In this document: positions 1 through 7,209 of the stretch, piece after piece
Layout: the number at the start of each line of letters is the position of its first letter
Position numbering within the stretch: position 1 is the first letter of the stretch
Assembly (NCBI GenBank): GCA_964577315.1
Contig: CAZNYT010000040.1
Coordinates: forward strand, 1 to 21,820
Source of the DNA: Desulfonatronospira sp964577315
GTDB lineage: Bacteria; Desulfobacterota; Desulfovibrionia; Desulfovibrionales; Desulfonatronovibrionaceae
DNA: 21,820 nt
Direction of reading: 5' to 3'
Notes under the pieces: generated by a model
What the model was told of the DNA's origin: nothing
Databases searched by the model: none
What the model saw: only the letters and a program-made list of their open reading frames with translations
Translations under genes and position numbers: made by a program

Positions 1-810
1 ATGAAAATCCATACCTGGGATGGGAATCCACCCGGTCCTCAACTATTAAGCTATGCCCAGGACTTACTCCAGGGTAAAGATTTCCCGGAAGCAGAGCTTA
101 TCAGGCAGCGTAAATCCAGGATATATAGAGTGGTACTGGAGCAAGGAGTGCCCGTCTACTTCAAACACTATTGCGGGACCCGGCCCAAGGAATGGGTTAA
201 ACGCTGCGTGCGCAGCCCGGTGCGCAATATAAAGCTGTGGCGCAAATTACGCCACCAGGAGATACCTTCCCCTAAACCCCTGTTGGTGGTACAATCCCTA
301 ACTCAATCCGTGCTGGTCACTTCTGAGGCCCAAGAAATGACTCTGCAGGATCGGATACAGGAGAGGGGGTTGCCTGATCGGGAAATAATGGGGAACATGG
401 GTAGAAGCTGGGGACGCATGCACCGGGAAGGGCTGATGCATTACGATCCAGACCCACGCAATATCTTGATCCCTGAGGAAAACAGCGCAACATTCGGAGT
501 GCTGGATCTGGATTCCTTGTACTTGGTCCCCTGGTTCCCGGCCTGGCTCAGGCGTAAGCACTTGACGCGGGTATTGTGGCGGCTCTCCCGCAAGTGCATC
601 CGAATTTGCCATGCTGCTCCGGGTCCGGAGGAATTCATGGCCTTTTGGGATCAGTACCAGGCTGCTGCCGGCGCTCTGCCCATCAAGCACGGCTTGATTC
701 TGTGCAGCAAGCTGGAGCGCCGGAGCAAAGAGGCAAGTCACTCCCAAACCCTGGCAGATGCGGCCAGAAACTGGCGCAGGGAGCTGGAGCAAACCATCTC
801 TGCTGGTTAA
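1..810 (+). CDS. LPS kinase-like (Kdo/WaaP/InaA-type) protein
   Basis: A 269-residue protein with the reduced protein-kinase fold of lipopolysaccharide core kinases. Visible landmarks are a lysine in the beta3 position (K55, in VYFKHY), a catalytic loop H147-Y-D149 with the following N154 (HYDPDPRNIL), and a D169-L-D171 metal-binding motif (VLDLDSL). Such enzymes phosphorylate Kdo or heptose of the LPS inner core at the cytoplasmic face of the inner membrane. The neighbouring msbA and acyltransferase genes support an envelope role. The frame begins with ATG at the first base of the window, so its ribosome binding site cannot be seen and a longer N-terminus is possible. The C-terminal third is basic and carries no motif I recognise. 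The exact substrate is not determinable. An aminoglycoside-kinase-like function is less likely. Confidence 0.7.
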   Translation: MKIHTWDGNPPGPQLLSYAQDLLQGKDFPEAELIRQRKSRIYRVVLEQGVPVYFKHYCGTRPKEWVKRCVRSPVRNIKLWRKLRHQEIPSPKPLLVVQSLTQSVLVTSEAQEMTLQDRIQERGLPDREIMGNMGRSWGRMHREGLMHYDPDPRNILIPEENSATFGVLDLDSLYLVPWFPAWLRRKHLTRVLWRLSRKCIRICHAAPGPEEFMAFWDQYQAAAGALPIKHGLILCSKLERRSKEASHSQTLADAARNWRRELEQTISAG

Positions 811-893
811 GTTGCTGTGTCTATGAGGGACTTGCTTGAGGTGGTGTTTCGCCAAAACTTTCTTTTAACGTGCAGATAGAAAAAAAATTAGCC

Positions 894-920
894 GCTGATT
901 GCGCAGATCTTCGCAGATTT
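894..920 (+). repeat. cagat-type short periodic repeat, copy 1
   Basis: Three related pentamers (ctgat, cagat, cagat) start 9 and 10 bp apart, the last two as cgcagat units. The same 9/10-bp architecture recurs at 20845-20868 with cacagat units. Such near-helical-period repeats are common dispersed intergenic elements in many bacteria; their function is unknown. Confidence 0.5.
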
Positions 921-1116
921 AACTGGTTAAACAGTTCTTTGTGCAATCTTATTTTATTTAACCGGGAGGGCTTTGTCGTTGGCCTTAGGTCTATTTAATC
1001 GGGTGAGAAGATACATTTATCAGCAAGGATCAGTGTGATTAGCCGTTAGGGGTAGTTTTTTCTTTACGAGCAACGAACAGTAACGGAAAGAATCAACAAG
1101 CGAATTATGCCAGGGC

Positions 1117-1145
1117 TTGACAATCTAATCTAAACAAATGATAAA
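1117..1145 (+). promoter_or_regulatory. Putative sigma-70 promoter upstream of msbA
   Basis: A consensus -35 TTGACA (1117-1122) is followed after 17 bp by GATAAA (1140-1145). If used, transcription would start near 1152 and give msbA a leader of about 280 nt containing the whole repeat copy. Prediction only. Confidence 0.45.
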
Positions 1146-1166
1146 TTTTTCTGTTCCAGTTTATTG

Positions 1167-1324
1167 ACTTGAGAGTTAAAAGTTATCAGTTAATTGTTAA
1201 TAGTTGAAGAAAAAAGACTTGTAATTTCAGATAGTTATAGCATGAATATTTCTGGGCAGCTGAAATTTCGAAAAATGATATAATTCCAAAATGTTGTATA
1301 AAAACTTTTGACTGTCCAGTTATT
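1167..1324 (+). repeat. Dispersed ~150-bp intergenic repeat, copy 1
   Basis: It aligns without gaps to 12807-12964 (constant offset of 11640). The first 50 or so bases (acttgagagttaaaag onward) differ at about three positions, and the rest is more diverged. The inner inverted repeat seen in copy 2 is partly decayed here (gctgaaatt against aattccaaa). A third copy lies inverted at 20889-21012. It has no coding capacity. Confidence 0.85.
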
Positions 1325-1433
1325 GAAGGGGATGTTTTTTTGCTCCCCGAATCGAGCCGAGTACTTGCAGAAATTTTTGAGCCCCAAACCATTGGACTCC
1401 TAACCCGCGGATAGGGCGAGCTAGTAAAAAGAT

Positions 1434-3272
1434 ATGGAAGAAGAAGCCGAACTCAAAAAAGAGAAAAAAAAGAAGCTAAAGTATGAAAAACCCCAGGGCG
1501 GTTCCTGGGAGTTGGCTAAAAGGTGTCTGGGGTATTTTTGGGATTACAAGTTAAGAATCCTGATCGCCCTAATCTCCCTGGGGTTTGTGGCTGCTTCCTC
1601 TGCAGCGCTGGCCTTCCTGGTGGAGCCTGCCCTGGACGACATTTTTGTAGCCCAGGACGAAGATGCCCTGCGGCTCATACCTTTCCTCATGTTCCTGGCT
1701 GTGGTATGCATGAGCTTTTTCAAGTTCTTGCAGTTCTACATGATGAAATACTGTGGCCTCATGGTCCTGGGAACCCTGCGCAAGGAGCTTTACTACAAAT
1801 TTACCGGGCTGCCGCTTAACTTCTTTGACCACAACAACGTGGGCATGCTCATGTCCCGGATAGTAAACGATGTCCAGCTCCTGCGGAGCAGTCTGCCCTA
1901 CATGATACGCTTTCTCAAGCACCTGCTGACCTCAGTGGCTCTTTTGGTGGTGATATTCTATCAGGACGCTCACCTGGCCCTGTATGCCCTGGTTGTCTTT
2001 CCCCTGGCTGCCGGGCCTTTTATCTATCTGGGCAAGAAGGTGCGCAAGCTGGGCAGGAAGGGCCAGATCAAGATGTCCCACATTACCAGCTTTTTGCAGG
2101 AGACCTTCAGCGGGATCAAGGTGATCAAGGCCTTTGCAGCCGAGCCGGTGGAAAAAAACAACTTTGACCAGGAAAACAACAAGATGATCCGCTACGGGGT
2201 GAGGCAGGCCAAGTACCTGGTTCTGGCCAAGCCCATCATGGAATTGATATCAGCAGTGGGCATGGCCCTAGTCATCTGGTACGGGGGACAACAGGTTATA
2301 GAGGGGGAAACCACCCCGGGGACCTTTTTTTCCTTTCTCACCGCCCTTATGCTTCTTTACAGGCCAGTGTCCCAGCTGAACCAGATCTATGTGAACATCC
2401 AAAGGGCTTTGGCCGGTGCGGAAAGGGTTTTTCAGGTGCTGGACTCCCCGGATATTGTTGAGGAAAAGGGCGGGGATGTAGAGCTTAAGCCCCCATTTCA
2501 GAGCCTGGTCCTGGAGAATGTAACCTATTATTATCCGGAAAGCGAGGCCCCGGCCCTGGAGAATGTCAGCTTGAACATGGCACAGGGGGAAAAGCTGGCC
2601 CTAGTGGGACCCAGCGGGGCAGGCAAGTCCACGTTGATAAACATCCTGCCCCGCTTTTATGAGCAGCAGCAAGGCGAAGTCTACATAAACGGCCGGCCCA
2701 CCAGGGAATACACCCTGGAGAGCCTGCGCCGGTTCATGGGCATCGTGTCCCAGGATAACTTCCTGTTCAATACCACGGTGTGGGAAAACATATCCTATGG
2801 GGTAAACGGGGCCAGCCAGGAGGAGATCCAGGCTGCGGCCCAGGCTGCCTATGCCCACGAATTCATCATGGAGCTGCCAGATGGGTACGATACTCATGTA
2901 GGCGAGGACGGGGTCATGCTCTCGGGCGGTCAGAAGCAGCGCATCACCATCGCCCGGGCCCTGCTCAAGGATCCGGCCCTGCTGATCCTGGACGAGGCCA
3001 CCAGCGCCCTGGATACGGAGTCCGAGCGAATCGTGCAGCAGGCCCTGGAAAATCTCATGCGGGACAGATCCAGCATCGTAATCGCCCACCGCCTTTCCAC
3101 GGTGCTGTCCGCGGATCGGATCGTGGTCATGGACCAAGGCAGGATAGTGGATCAGGGGCCCCATGATAAACTGCTGCAAACCTGTTCCCTGTACCAGAAA
3201 CTGTACCGGATGCAGTTCCAGGACCAAGACAGCGACAGCCTAGAGGATGCCTGGGACAGGGAGGACGTATGA
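1434..3272 (+). CDS. msbA: Lipid A export ABC transporter MsbA (permease-ATPase)
   Basis: A 612-residue half-transporter that works as a homodimer and flips lipid A-core across the inner membrane using ATP. After a charged, lysine-rich N-terminal tail (residues 1-20), a six-helix exporter-type membrane domain runs to about residue 330, followed by the nucleotide-binding domain. Walker A is GPSGAGKST (392-400), the signature is LSGGQ (496-500), Walker B ends in D520-E521, and the switch histidine is H552. Length and motif order match the MsbA family; MsbA-like exporters of other lipids cannot be excluded by motifs alone. The ATG at 1434 has only a poor ribosome binding site. The stop codon overlaps the next start (ATGA, 3269-3272), indicating translational coupling with the acyltransferase. 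The lipid A assignment rests on family plus neighbours. Confidence 0.88.
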   Translation: MEEEAELKKEKKKKLKYEKPQGGSWELAKRCLGYFWDYKLRILIALISLGFVAASSAALAFLVEPALDDIFVAQDEDALRLIPFLMFLAVVCMSFFKFLQFYMMKYCGLMVLGTLRKELYYKFTGLPLNFFDHNNVGMLMSRIVNDVQLLRSSLPYMIRFLKHLLTSVALLVVIFYQDAHLALYALVVFPLAAGPFIYLGKKVRKLGRKGQIKMSHITSFLQETFSGIKVIKAFAAEPVEKNNFDQENNKMIRYGVRQAKYLVLAKPIMELISAVGMALVIWYGGQQVIEGETTPGTFFSFLTALMLLYRPVSQLNQIYVNIQRALAGAERVFQVLDSPDIVEEKGGDVELKPPFQSLVLENVTYYYPESEAPALENVSLNMAQGEKLALVGPSGAGKSTLINILPRFYEQQQGEVYINGRPTREYTLESLRRFMGIVSQDNFLFNTTVWENISYGVNGASQEEIQAAAQAAYAHEFIMELPDGYDTHVGEDGVMLSGGQKQRITIARALLKDPALLILDEATSALDTESERIVQQALENLMRDRSSIVIAHRLSTVLSADRIVVMDQGRIVDQGPHDKLLQTCSLYQKLYRMQFQDQDSDSLEDAWDREDV

Positions 3273-4060
3273 GCGCAAGTATCACTGACGTCTGGGACAA
3301 CTATGTAACCAACCCAGCCTTGGCTTCCAGGCTGTTCCACAAGTTGCCCAGCCTGTATTTCTATCCCCGCATGCTCTCTACCGTGTTCAGGGCCTCGCGC
3401 AAGGCCAAGAGGGACAGGTTCTCGGATCAGGAATGGGTTAAAAGTTGCACCGAGATTGTTTCGCACCTGGAACGGGTGGGTTGCCGCTTTGAGATCCGGG
3501 GGAAACAGAACTTCCTTCAACTCCGAGAGCCCTGCGTTTTTGTGGCCAATCACATGAGCACTCTGGAAACCTTTATCCTGGGGGCGATAATCGGTGCGCA
3601 CCGGCAGGTGACCTTCGTGGTCAAGGAAAGCCTGGTCCGCTACCCGGTGTTCAGGCACATCATGATTTCCAGGGATCCGGTGGTGGTCTCCAGGAAAAAC
3701 CCCAGGGAGGATTTCAAGGTGGTCATGGAGGAAGGGCAAAAGCGCCTGCAGCAGGGAGTATCCGTGGTGGTTTTCCCCCAGTCCGAAAGATCCAAGATCC
3801 TGGATACCCAGCAGTTCAATTCCATAGGGGTCAAACTGGCCAAGAAAGCCGGGCTCCCTATCGTTCCTTTGGCCCTAAAGACCGATGCCTGGGAAAATGG
3901 CCGTATTATCAAGGATTTCGGCAAGATTCATCCCAAGAGGCAGATTTACTTCGAGTTCGCCCCTGTGATGCGGGTTCAGGGCGGGGGAAGAGCCGAGCAC
4001 CAGGAAATCGTGCGTTTTATAGCGGATCGGTTGGAGCGGTGGCAAGAATACCAGGGCTGA
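3269..4060 (+). CDS. Lysophospholipid/lipid A-type acyltransferase (PlsC superfamily)
   Basis: A 263-residue acyltransferase of the PlsC/LPLAT superfamily, expected to act at the cytoplasmic face of the inner membrane on a glycerophospholipid or lipid A precursor. The acyl-acceptor motif I is present as N-H95-M-S-T-L-E100, that is HX4E rather than the canonical HX4D. The motif III region is FPQSERSK (169-176) where PlsC enzymes have FPEGTRS. The following region (GLPIVPLAL) matches motif IV. It overlaps msbA by 4 nt, so it probably belongs to the same transcript and to outer-membrane lipid assembly. The substitutions could mark a distinct substrate, a subfamily-specific active site or reduced activity. 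No lipid specificity can be read from the sequence. Confidence 0.78.
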   Translation: MSASITDVWDNYVTNPALASRLFHKLPSLYFYPRMLSTVFRASRKAKRDRFSDQEWVKSCTEIVSHLERVGCRFEIRGKQNFLQLREPCVFVANHMSTLETFILGAIIGAHRQVTFVVKESLVRYPVFRHIMISRDPVVVSRKNPREDFKVVMEEGQKRLQQGVSVVVFPQSERSKILDTQQFNSIGVKLAKKAGLPIVPLALKTDAWENGRIIKDFGKIHPKRQIYFEFAPVMRVQGGGRAEHQEIVRFIADRLERWQEYQG

Positions 4061-4172
4061 TTCGGAATGCAGTAGGGATCCAGATATGGGAATACAGCCG
4101 AAATTCTCTGGACAAACTGGATCTGAGGGCTGGAATCAGGGGATGTTTATTTAATAGTTCTGGGCCCTGAGG

Positions 4173-4217
4173 TTGACTTGCTTCTTTTATTTCCTTACTG
4201 TTTGAAAAAAAGTAAGG
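4173..4217 (+). promoter_or_regulatory. vapBC promoter with overlapping operator-like inverted repeat
   Basis: The -35 TTGACT (4173-4178) and the -10 TACTGT (4196-4201) are 17 bp apart. A perfect 7-bp inverted repeat, ccttact (4193-4199) and agtaagg (4211-4217), covers the -10 element and runs into the ribosome binding site aaggag (4214-4219). This is the expected place for autorepression by an AbrB-type antitoxin. As RNA, the same arms could form a hairpin that hides the ribosome binding site. Confidence 0.55.
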
Positions 4218-4224
4218 AGAGTGT

Positions 4225-4485
4225 ATGGCTTATACCTTAAAGCTTACCAGCAAGCGCCAGACTACCTTGCCTGCCCAAGTTTGCCGTGAGCTGGGCATTA
4301 AGCCAGGGGATGATCTGATTCTGGAGCAACAGGAAATTCAGGAGGGGCAGGTGTGGGTTCTTAAAGCCCAACCGCGCCGCACCGCTCCATGGTTTCGGCG
4401 GTTGAATAATTATGCCCAGAATAAGAGCCAGGACATAGAAGAGATTCGAGCTTCCATAGGCAAAGGTCTGGGTAGAGAGCGATGA
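4225..4485 (+). CDS. vapB: AbrB/MazE-type antitoxin VapB
   Basis: An 86-residue protein whose first 45 residues match the swapped-hairpin AbrB DNA-binding fold (LTSKRQTTLPAQVCRELGI, then KPGDDLIL). The C-terminal part is the usual toxin-binding tail and includes a Trp-Phe pair (APWFRRL). The ATG follows aaggag with 5-nt spacing. The stop overlaps the start of the PIN toxin gene by 4 nt, as is typical of VapBC operons where antitoxin is made first and in excess. The pair is expected to bind its own promoter, where an inverted repeat is visible. It is independent of the envelope genes upstream, from which it is separated by about 165 bp. Confidence 0.85.
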   Translation: MAYTLKLTSKRQTTLPAQVCRELGIKPGDDLILEQQEIQEGQVWVLKAQPRRTAPWFRRLNNYAQNKSQDIEEIRASIGKGLGRER

Positions 4486-4874
4486 ACGGCTACGGATTGG
4501 ATACAAGCGTGGTGCTACGCTTGCTGGTGGGAGTACCCCAGGAGCAAGCGGACCGGGCACTGGATTTTATTGAAGGGTGCTATGCTCATCAGATCCAGGT
4601 ATATGTCTCCGATTTGGTAGTTTTGGAAGCATATCATGCCTTGCGTCACCACTATCAAGTCCCGGTACAAGAGGCGAGCGAGTGTCTCCTTGATTTTCTT
4701 GCCTCGGAAATGATCACTCCGACTGGATTTGCCCTGGCAGTTCTGCGGGAATATAGGGGTTTAGGGCCTGGATTGGCTGATCGCTTTATCCGCAGGGATT
4801 ATCTGGATCATGCTTCCCAAGTCCTTACCCTGGATAGAAAGTTTTCCCAATTACCGGAGGTAAAGAGACTATAG
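4482..4874 (+). CDS. vapC: PIN-domain ribonuclease toxin VapC
   Basis: A 130-residue PIN-domain protein. The four acidic residues that bind catalytic metal are all present: D7 (LDTSVVL), E49 (LEAYHAL), D100 (GLADRF) and D118 (TLDRKF). Such toxins cleave specific RNAs, often tRNA or rRNA, when the antitoxin is degraded. The target here cannot be predicted. The gene overlaps vapB by 4 nt and is followed after 11 nt by an intrinsic terminator, so the cassette is self-contained. Nothing suggests that it is broken. Confidence 0.85.
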   Translation: MNGYGLDTSVVLRLLVGVPQEQADRALDFIEGCYAHQIQVYVSDLVVLEAYHALRHHYQVPVQEASECLLDFLASEMITPTGFALAVLREYRGLGPGLADRFIRRDYLDHASQVLTLDRKFSQLPEVKRL

Positions 4875-4885
4875 GCAGGCGGGGC

Positions 4886-4919
4886 TGCGCAAGAACCGCC
4901 CCTGGAGTTGCGCATTTTT
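4886..4919 (+). terminator. Intrinsic terminator after vapC
   Basis: Perfect 7-bp arms tgcgcaa (4886-4892) and ttgcgca (4908-4914) enclose a 15-nt loop and are followed by five T residues. It sits between the convergent vapC and larB genes, 1 bp from the larB stop. Confidence 0.7.
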
Positions 4920-4920
4920 A

Positions 4921-5685
4921 TCATTGCTGGTTCAAAACCTTGAGGGCGAAGCAGGCTGCCCCGAAGCCGTTGTCTATATTGACCACTGAGATCCCCGGGG
5001 CACAGGAGCTAAGCATGGCCATAAGCGGTGTTATTCCTTCTTGAGTGGCCCCGTAGCCCACAGAGGTGGGCACCCCCACTACAGGCGCGGGGCTCAGTCC
5101 GGCTAGCACCGAGGGCAGGGCTCCTTCCATACCCGCGATCACGATCAGGATGCGGGCCTTGTTTATCTTTTCCAGGTGGGGAAAGATCCGGTGCAACCCT
5201 GCCACTCCCACATCGGATACCAGCCCCGCAGGCTGTTGGAAAAAGGCCAGGGTGGCATAAGCCTCCAGGGCAACGGGCCAATCCGCTCCTCCCGCAGACA
5301 GAATGAGCACCGGGGCTTCTCCGCTCCAGGGCTGGTGCAGATCTATCTCCCGGTTCAAAGCGAAGATCCCGGGATCAGGAAAAAAGCTGCCCTGGGGAAA
5401 CTCTTTGTGCAGCTCCCGGCCCACTTCCTGGCTCAATCTGGTAACCAGAACCGGGTGTTGGTTCCGGCCCATGTTCTGCACCGCAGTGATTAATTGTTCT
5501 ATGCTTTTCCCGGATCCAAAGATCACCTCCTGGATCCCGGTGCGCAGGCCGCGGTGCAGGTCCAGGTTCAGCCCGTTCCCAGTTTCCAGGTAAGGCTCCA
5601 TTCCAATGCGCTCTATGGCCTGTTCCAGGCTGATATTACCTTGTTGCAGGCTTTTAAGTAGCTCTTCCATATCTTTTTTGTGCAT
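4921..5685 (-). CDS. larB: LarB, pyridinium-3,5-biscarboxylate mononucleotide synthase
   Basis: A 254-residue enzyme of the AIR-carboxylase-like LarB family. It carboxylates and hydrolyses nicotinic acid adenine dinucleotide in the first step of the nickel-pincer nucleotide cofactor pathway. Family hallmarks are GLRTGIQEVIFGSGK near the N-terminus, GMEGALPSV and PTSVGYGA in the core, and SCAPG with C228, the residue that corresponds to the covalent-intermediate cysteine. The start was placed at the ATG at 5685 because the longer TTG start adds 13 unrelated residues; ATG at 5670 is also possible. Neither has a strong ribosome binding site. LarC and LarE, needed to finish the cofactor, and a lactate racemase-like client are not in this window. 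It is transcribed divergently from the sigma-54 activator. Confidence 0.88.
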   Translation of the reverse strand: MHKKDMEELLKSLQQGNISLEQAIERIGMEPYLETGNGLNLDLHRGLRTGIQEVIFGSGKSIEQLITAVQNMGRNQHPVLVTRLSQEVGRELHKEFPQGSFFPDPGIFALNREIDLHQPWSGEAPVLILSAGGADWPVALEAYATLAFFQQPAGLVSDVGVAGLHRIFPHLEKINKARILIVIAGMEGALPSVLAGLSPAPVVGVPTSVGYGATQEGITPLMAMLSSCAPGISVVNIDNGFGAACFALKVLNQQ

Positions 5686-5733
5686 AATGTTATCCGGTCT
5701 AAAGGATCTTGGGCACAGATGCAAGAATACGCA

Positions 5734-5762
5734 TTGAAAATTTGTGTTTTAGCCTGTATATT
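5734..5762 (+). promoter_or_regulatory. Putative sigma-70 promoter of the sigma-54 activator gene
   Basis: TTGAAA (5734-5739), a 17-bp spacer and TATATT (5757-5762) make a good vegetative promoter. The predicted start near 5769 is only about 3 nt before the ATG at 5772, so the mRNA would be almost leaderless. Confidence 0.5.
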
Positions 5763-5771
5763 GCAAGAATC

Positions 5772-7193
5772 ATGTCATCCGGATGCATCCTGTTCATAGC
5801 CAAACCCGACCTGATCAGCCCCGTCCTTTCAGGGCTCAGGGAAGAGGGTTACGAACTTCTCATGAGCGAGAGCCTGGACGGGGCCCTGAAACTGGTCAAG
5901 CAAAAAAACCCGGATCTGATATTTTCCCAGACTGCTCTGCCCGGCTACCGGATCCAGGATCTTCTGGAATCCCTAGAGGATCCGGAGCTGACTCGGAAGG
6001 TGATAGCAGTGGCAGAACAGGGCACCGCCCAGGAAGCCCAGCAGATCATGGAGGCCGGGGCCAAGGATTATTGGCTTGGCCCGTTGGTCTGGGAAAAAGT
6101 GCAGGCGGTTTTGCCTGACAAGGCTGCCCGCCAGCAGCAGTTTGCAACCCGGGAGCCCCAAGGGGGCGAATCCGAGATTGTGGGTTCCCATGAGGCCATG
6201 CGCAAGGTCCTGGCCCTGGCCAAGCAGGTGGCCCCTTCCAAGGCCTCGGTCCTTATAAGCGGTGAATCCGGCACTGGCAAGGAGATGTTCGCCCGTTTCC
6301 TGCACAGGAACAGCCCTCGGGCCCAGGGACCCTTTATTGCCCTGAATTGCGCCGCTCTGCCCGAGCATTTGCTGGAAAGCGAGCTGTTCGGGCACGAAAA
6401 GGGAGCGTTCACTGGTGCGGTTAGCCGGAAGACGGGCAAATTCGAGCTGGCCCACAAGGGAACCATTCTACTGGATGAAATTTCCGAAATGGGCCTGCCC
6501 TTGCAGGCCAAGCTGCTCAGGGTCCTGCAGGAAGGAGAGATCGACCGCGTGGGGGGTACAGAGACCGTCAAGGTGGATGTTCGGGTCCTGGCCACCACCA
6601 ACCGCAACATCGAGGAGGTGGTGCAGCGGGGAGAATTTCGCCAGGACCTTTTTTACCGCTTGAATGTGATCCCTTTGCGCCTTCCTTCGCTCCGGGAGCG
6701 AAGAGATGATATCCTGGTGTTGGCCAGGCATTTTATCCGGGATTTTTGCGTCCAATACGGCCTGCCGGATTTGACCCTGGACCAGGAGGCCAGGGACTGG
6801 CTTCTTAACTACGATTGGCCCGGGAATGTGCGCGAGCTGCAAAACCTTATGGAGAGGGCCGTGCTTTTGGCAGGCCCCCAAGGAACCATTCGGCCCAGGC
6901 ACTTTCTCATGGATGAGAGCGATCTTTCCCAGGTCCTGGAGCATTCCCAGGACGCCCCGCAGGAAACCGCACCGGACGAGGTGGTTCCGCCGGAACCGCA
7001 GCAGCAGAACACCTCCGGGGCAGGGGAGGATGAAATCCGGCCCCTTTATGAGGTGGAAAAGCGCATGATCATGAAGAGTCTGGAAAGAACCGGGGGCAAC
7101 CGGACCCAGGCCTCGGAGCTTTTGGGAATCTCGGTGCGCACCCTGCGCAATAAGCTCAGCGAGTACAAGAAACAGGGAGTGATTGTTTCCTGA
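5772..7193 (+). CDS. NtrC-family sigma-54 activator with degenerate receiver domain
   Basis: A 473-residue protein with a receiver-like domain (1-120), an AAA+ sigma-54 interaction domain (about 145-380) and a C-terminal Fis-type helix-turn-helix (about 435-470, GGNRTQASELLGISVRTLRNKL). The ATPase keeps Walker A GESGTGKE (164-171), the sigma-54 contact loop GAFTGA (211-216) and Walker B D235-E236. The receiver has lost its phosphorylation site: the acceptor position is Q53 (PDLIFSQTALPG), the N-terminal acidic pair is missing (FIAKPD), and the lysine before the last conserved proline is G103. It therefore probably works without phosphorylation. ATG 5772 was chosen because the receiver fold starts there and the upstream TTG start overlaps the promoter. 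There is no clear ribosome binding site. The target genes are unknown; the aminotransferase follows after 16 bp. Confidence 0.85.
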   Translation: MSSGCILFIAKPDLISPVLSGLREEGYELLMSESLDGALKLVKQKNPDLIFSQTALPGYRIQDLLESLEDPELTRKVIAVAEQGTAQEAQQIMEAGAKDYWLGPLVWEKVQAVLPDKAARQQQFATREPQGGESEIVGSHEAMRKVLALAKQVAPSKASVLISGESGTGKEMFARFLHRNSPRAQGPFIALNCAALPEHLLESELFGHEKGAFTGAVSRKTGKFELAHKGTILLDEISEMGLPLQAKLLRVLQEGEIDRVGGTETVKVDVRVLATTNRNIEEVVQRGEFRQDLFYRLNVIPLRLPSLRERRDDILVLARHFIRDFCVQYGLPDLTLDQEARDWLLNYDWPGNVRELQNLMERAVLLAGPQGTIRPRHFLMDESDLSQVLEHSQDAPQETAPDEVVPPEPQQQNTSGAGEDEIRPLYEVEKRMIMKSLERTGGNRTQASELLGISVRTLRNKLSEYKKQGVIVS

Positions 7194-7209
7194 AATCAAA
7201 GGAGCGGAT

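Larger units (their letters stand above)
811..1433. other. Long intergenic region before msbA
   Basis: This 620-bp AT-rich gap has no convincing gene; the only minus-strand frame (1186-1392) runs through a repeat. It holds, in order, a cagat-type short repeat, a strong sigma-70-like promoter and the first copy of a dispersed repeat of about 150 bp. About 110 bp of unassigned sequence then precedes msbA. No clear terminator follows the kinase gene. Confidence 0.7.

Noticed and set aside
2601..3227. 208-codon minus-strand frame within msbA
   Set aside because: It is antisense to the conserved ATPase domain of MsbA; high GC at third positions explains the open frame.
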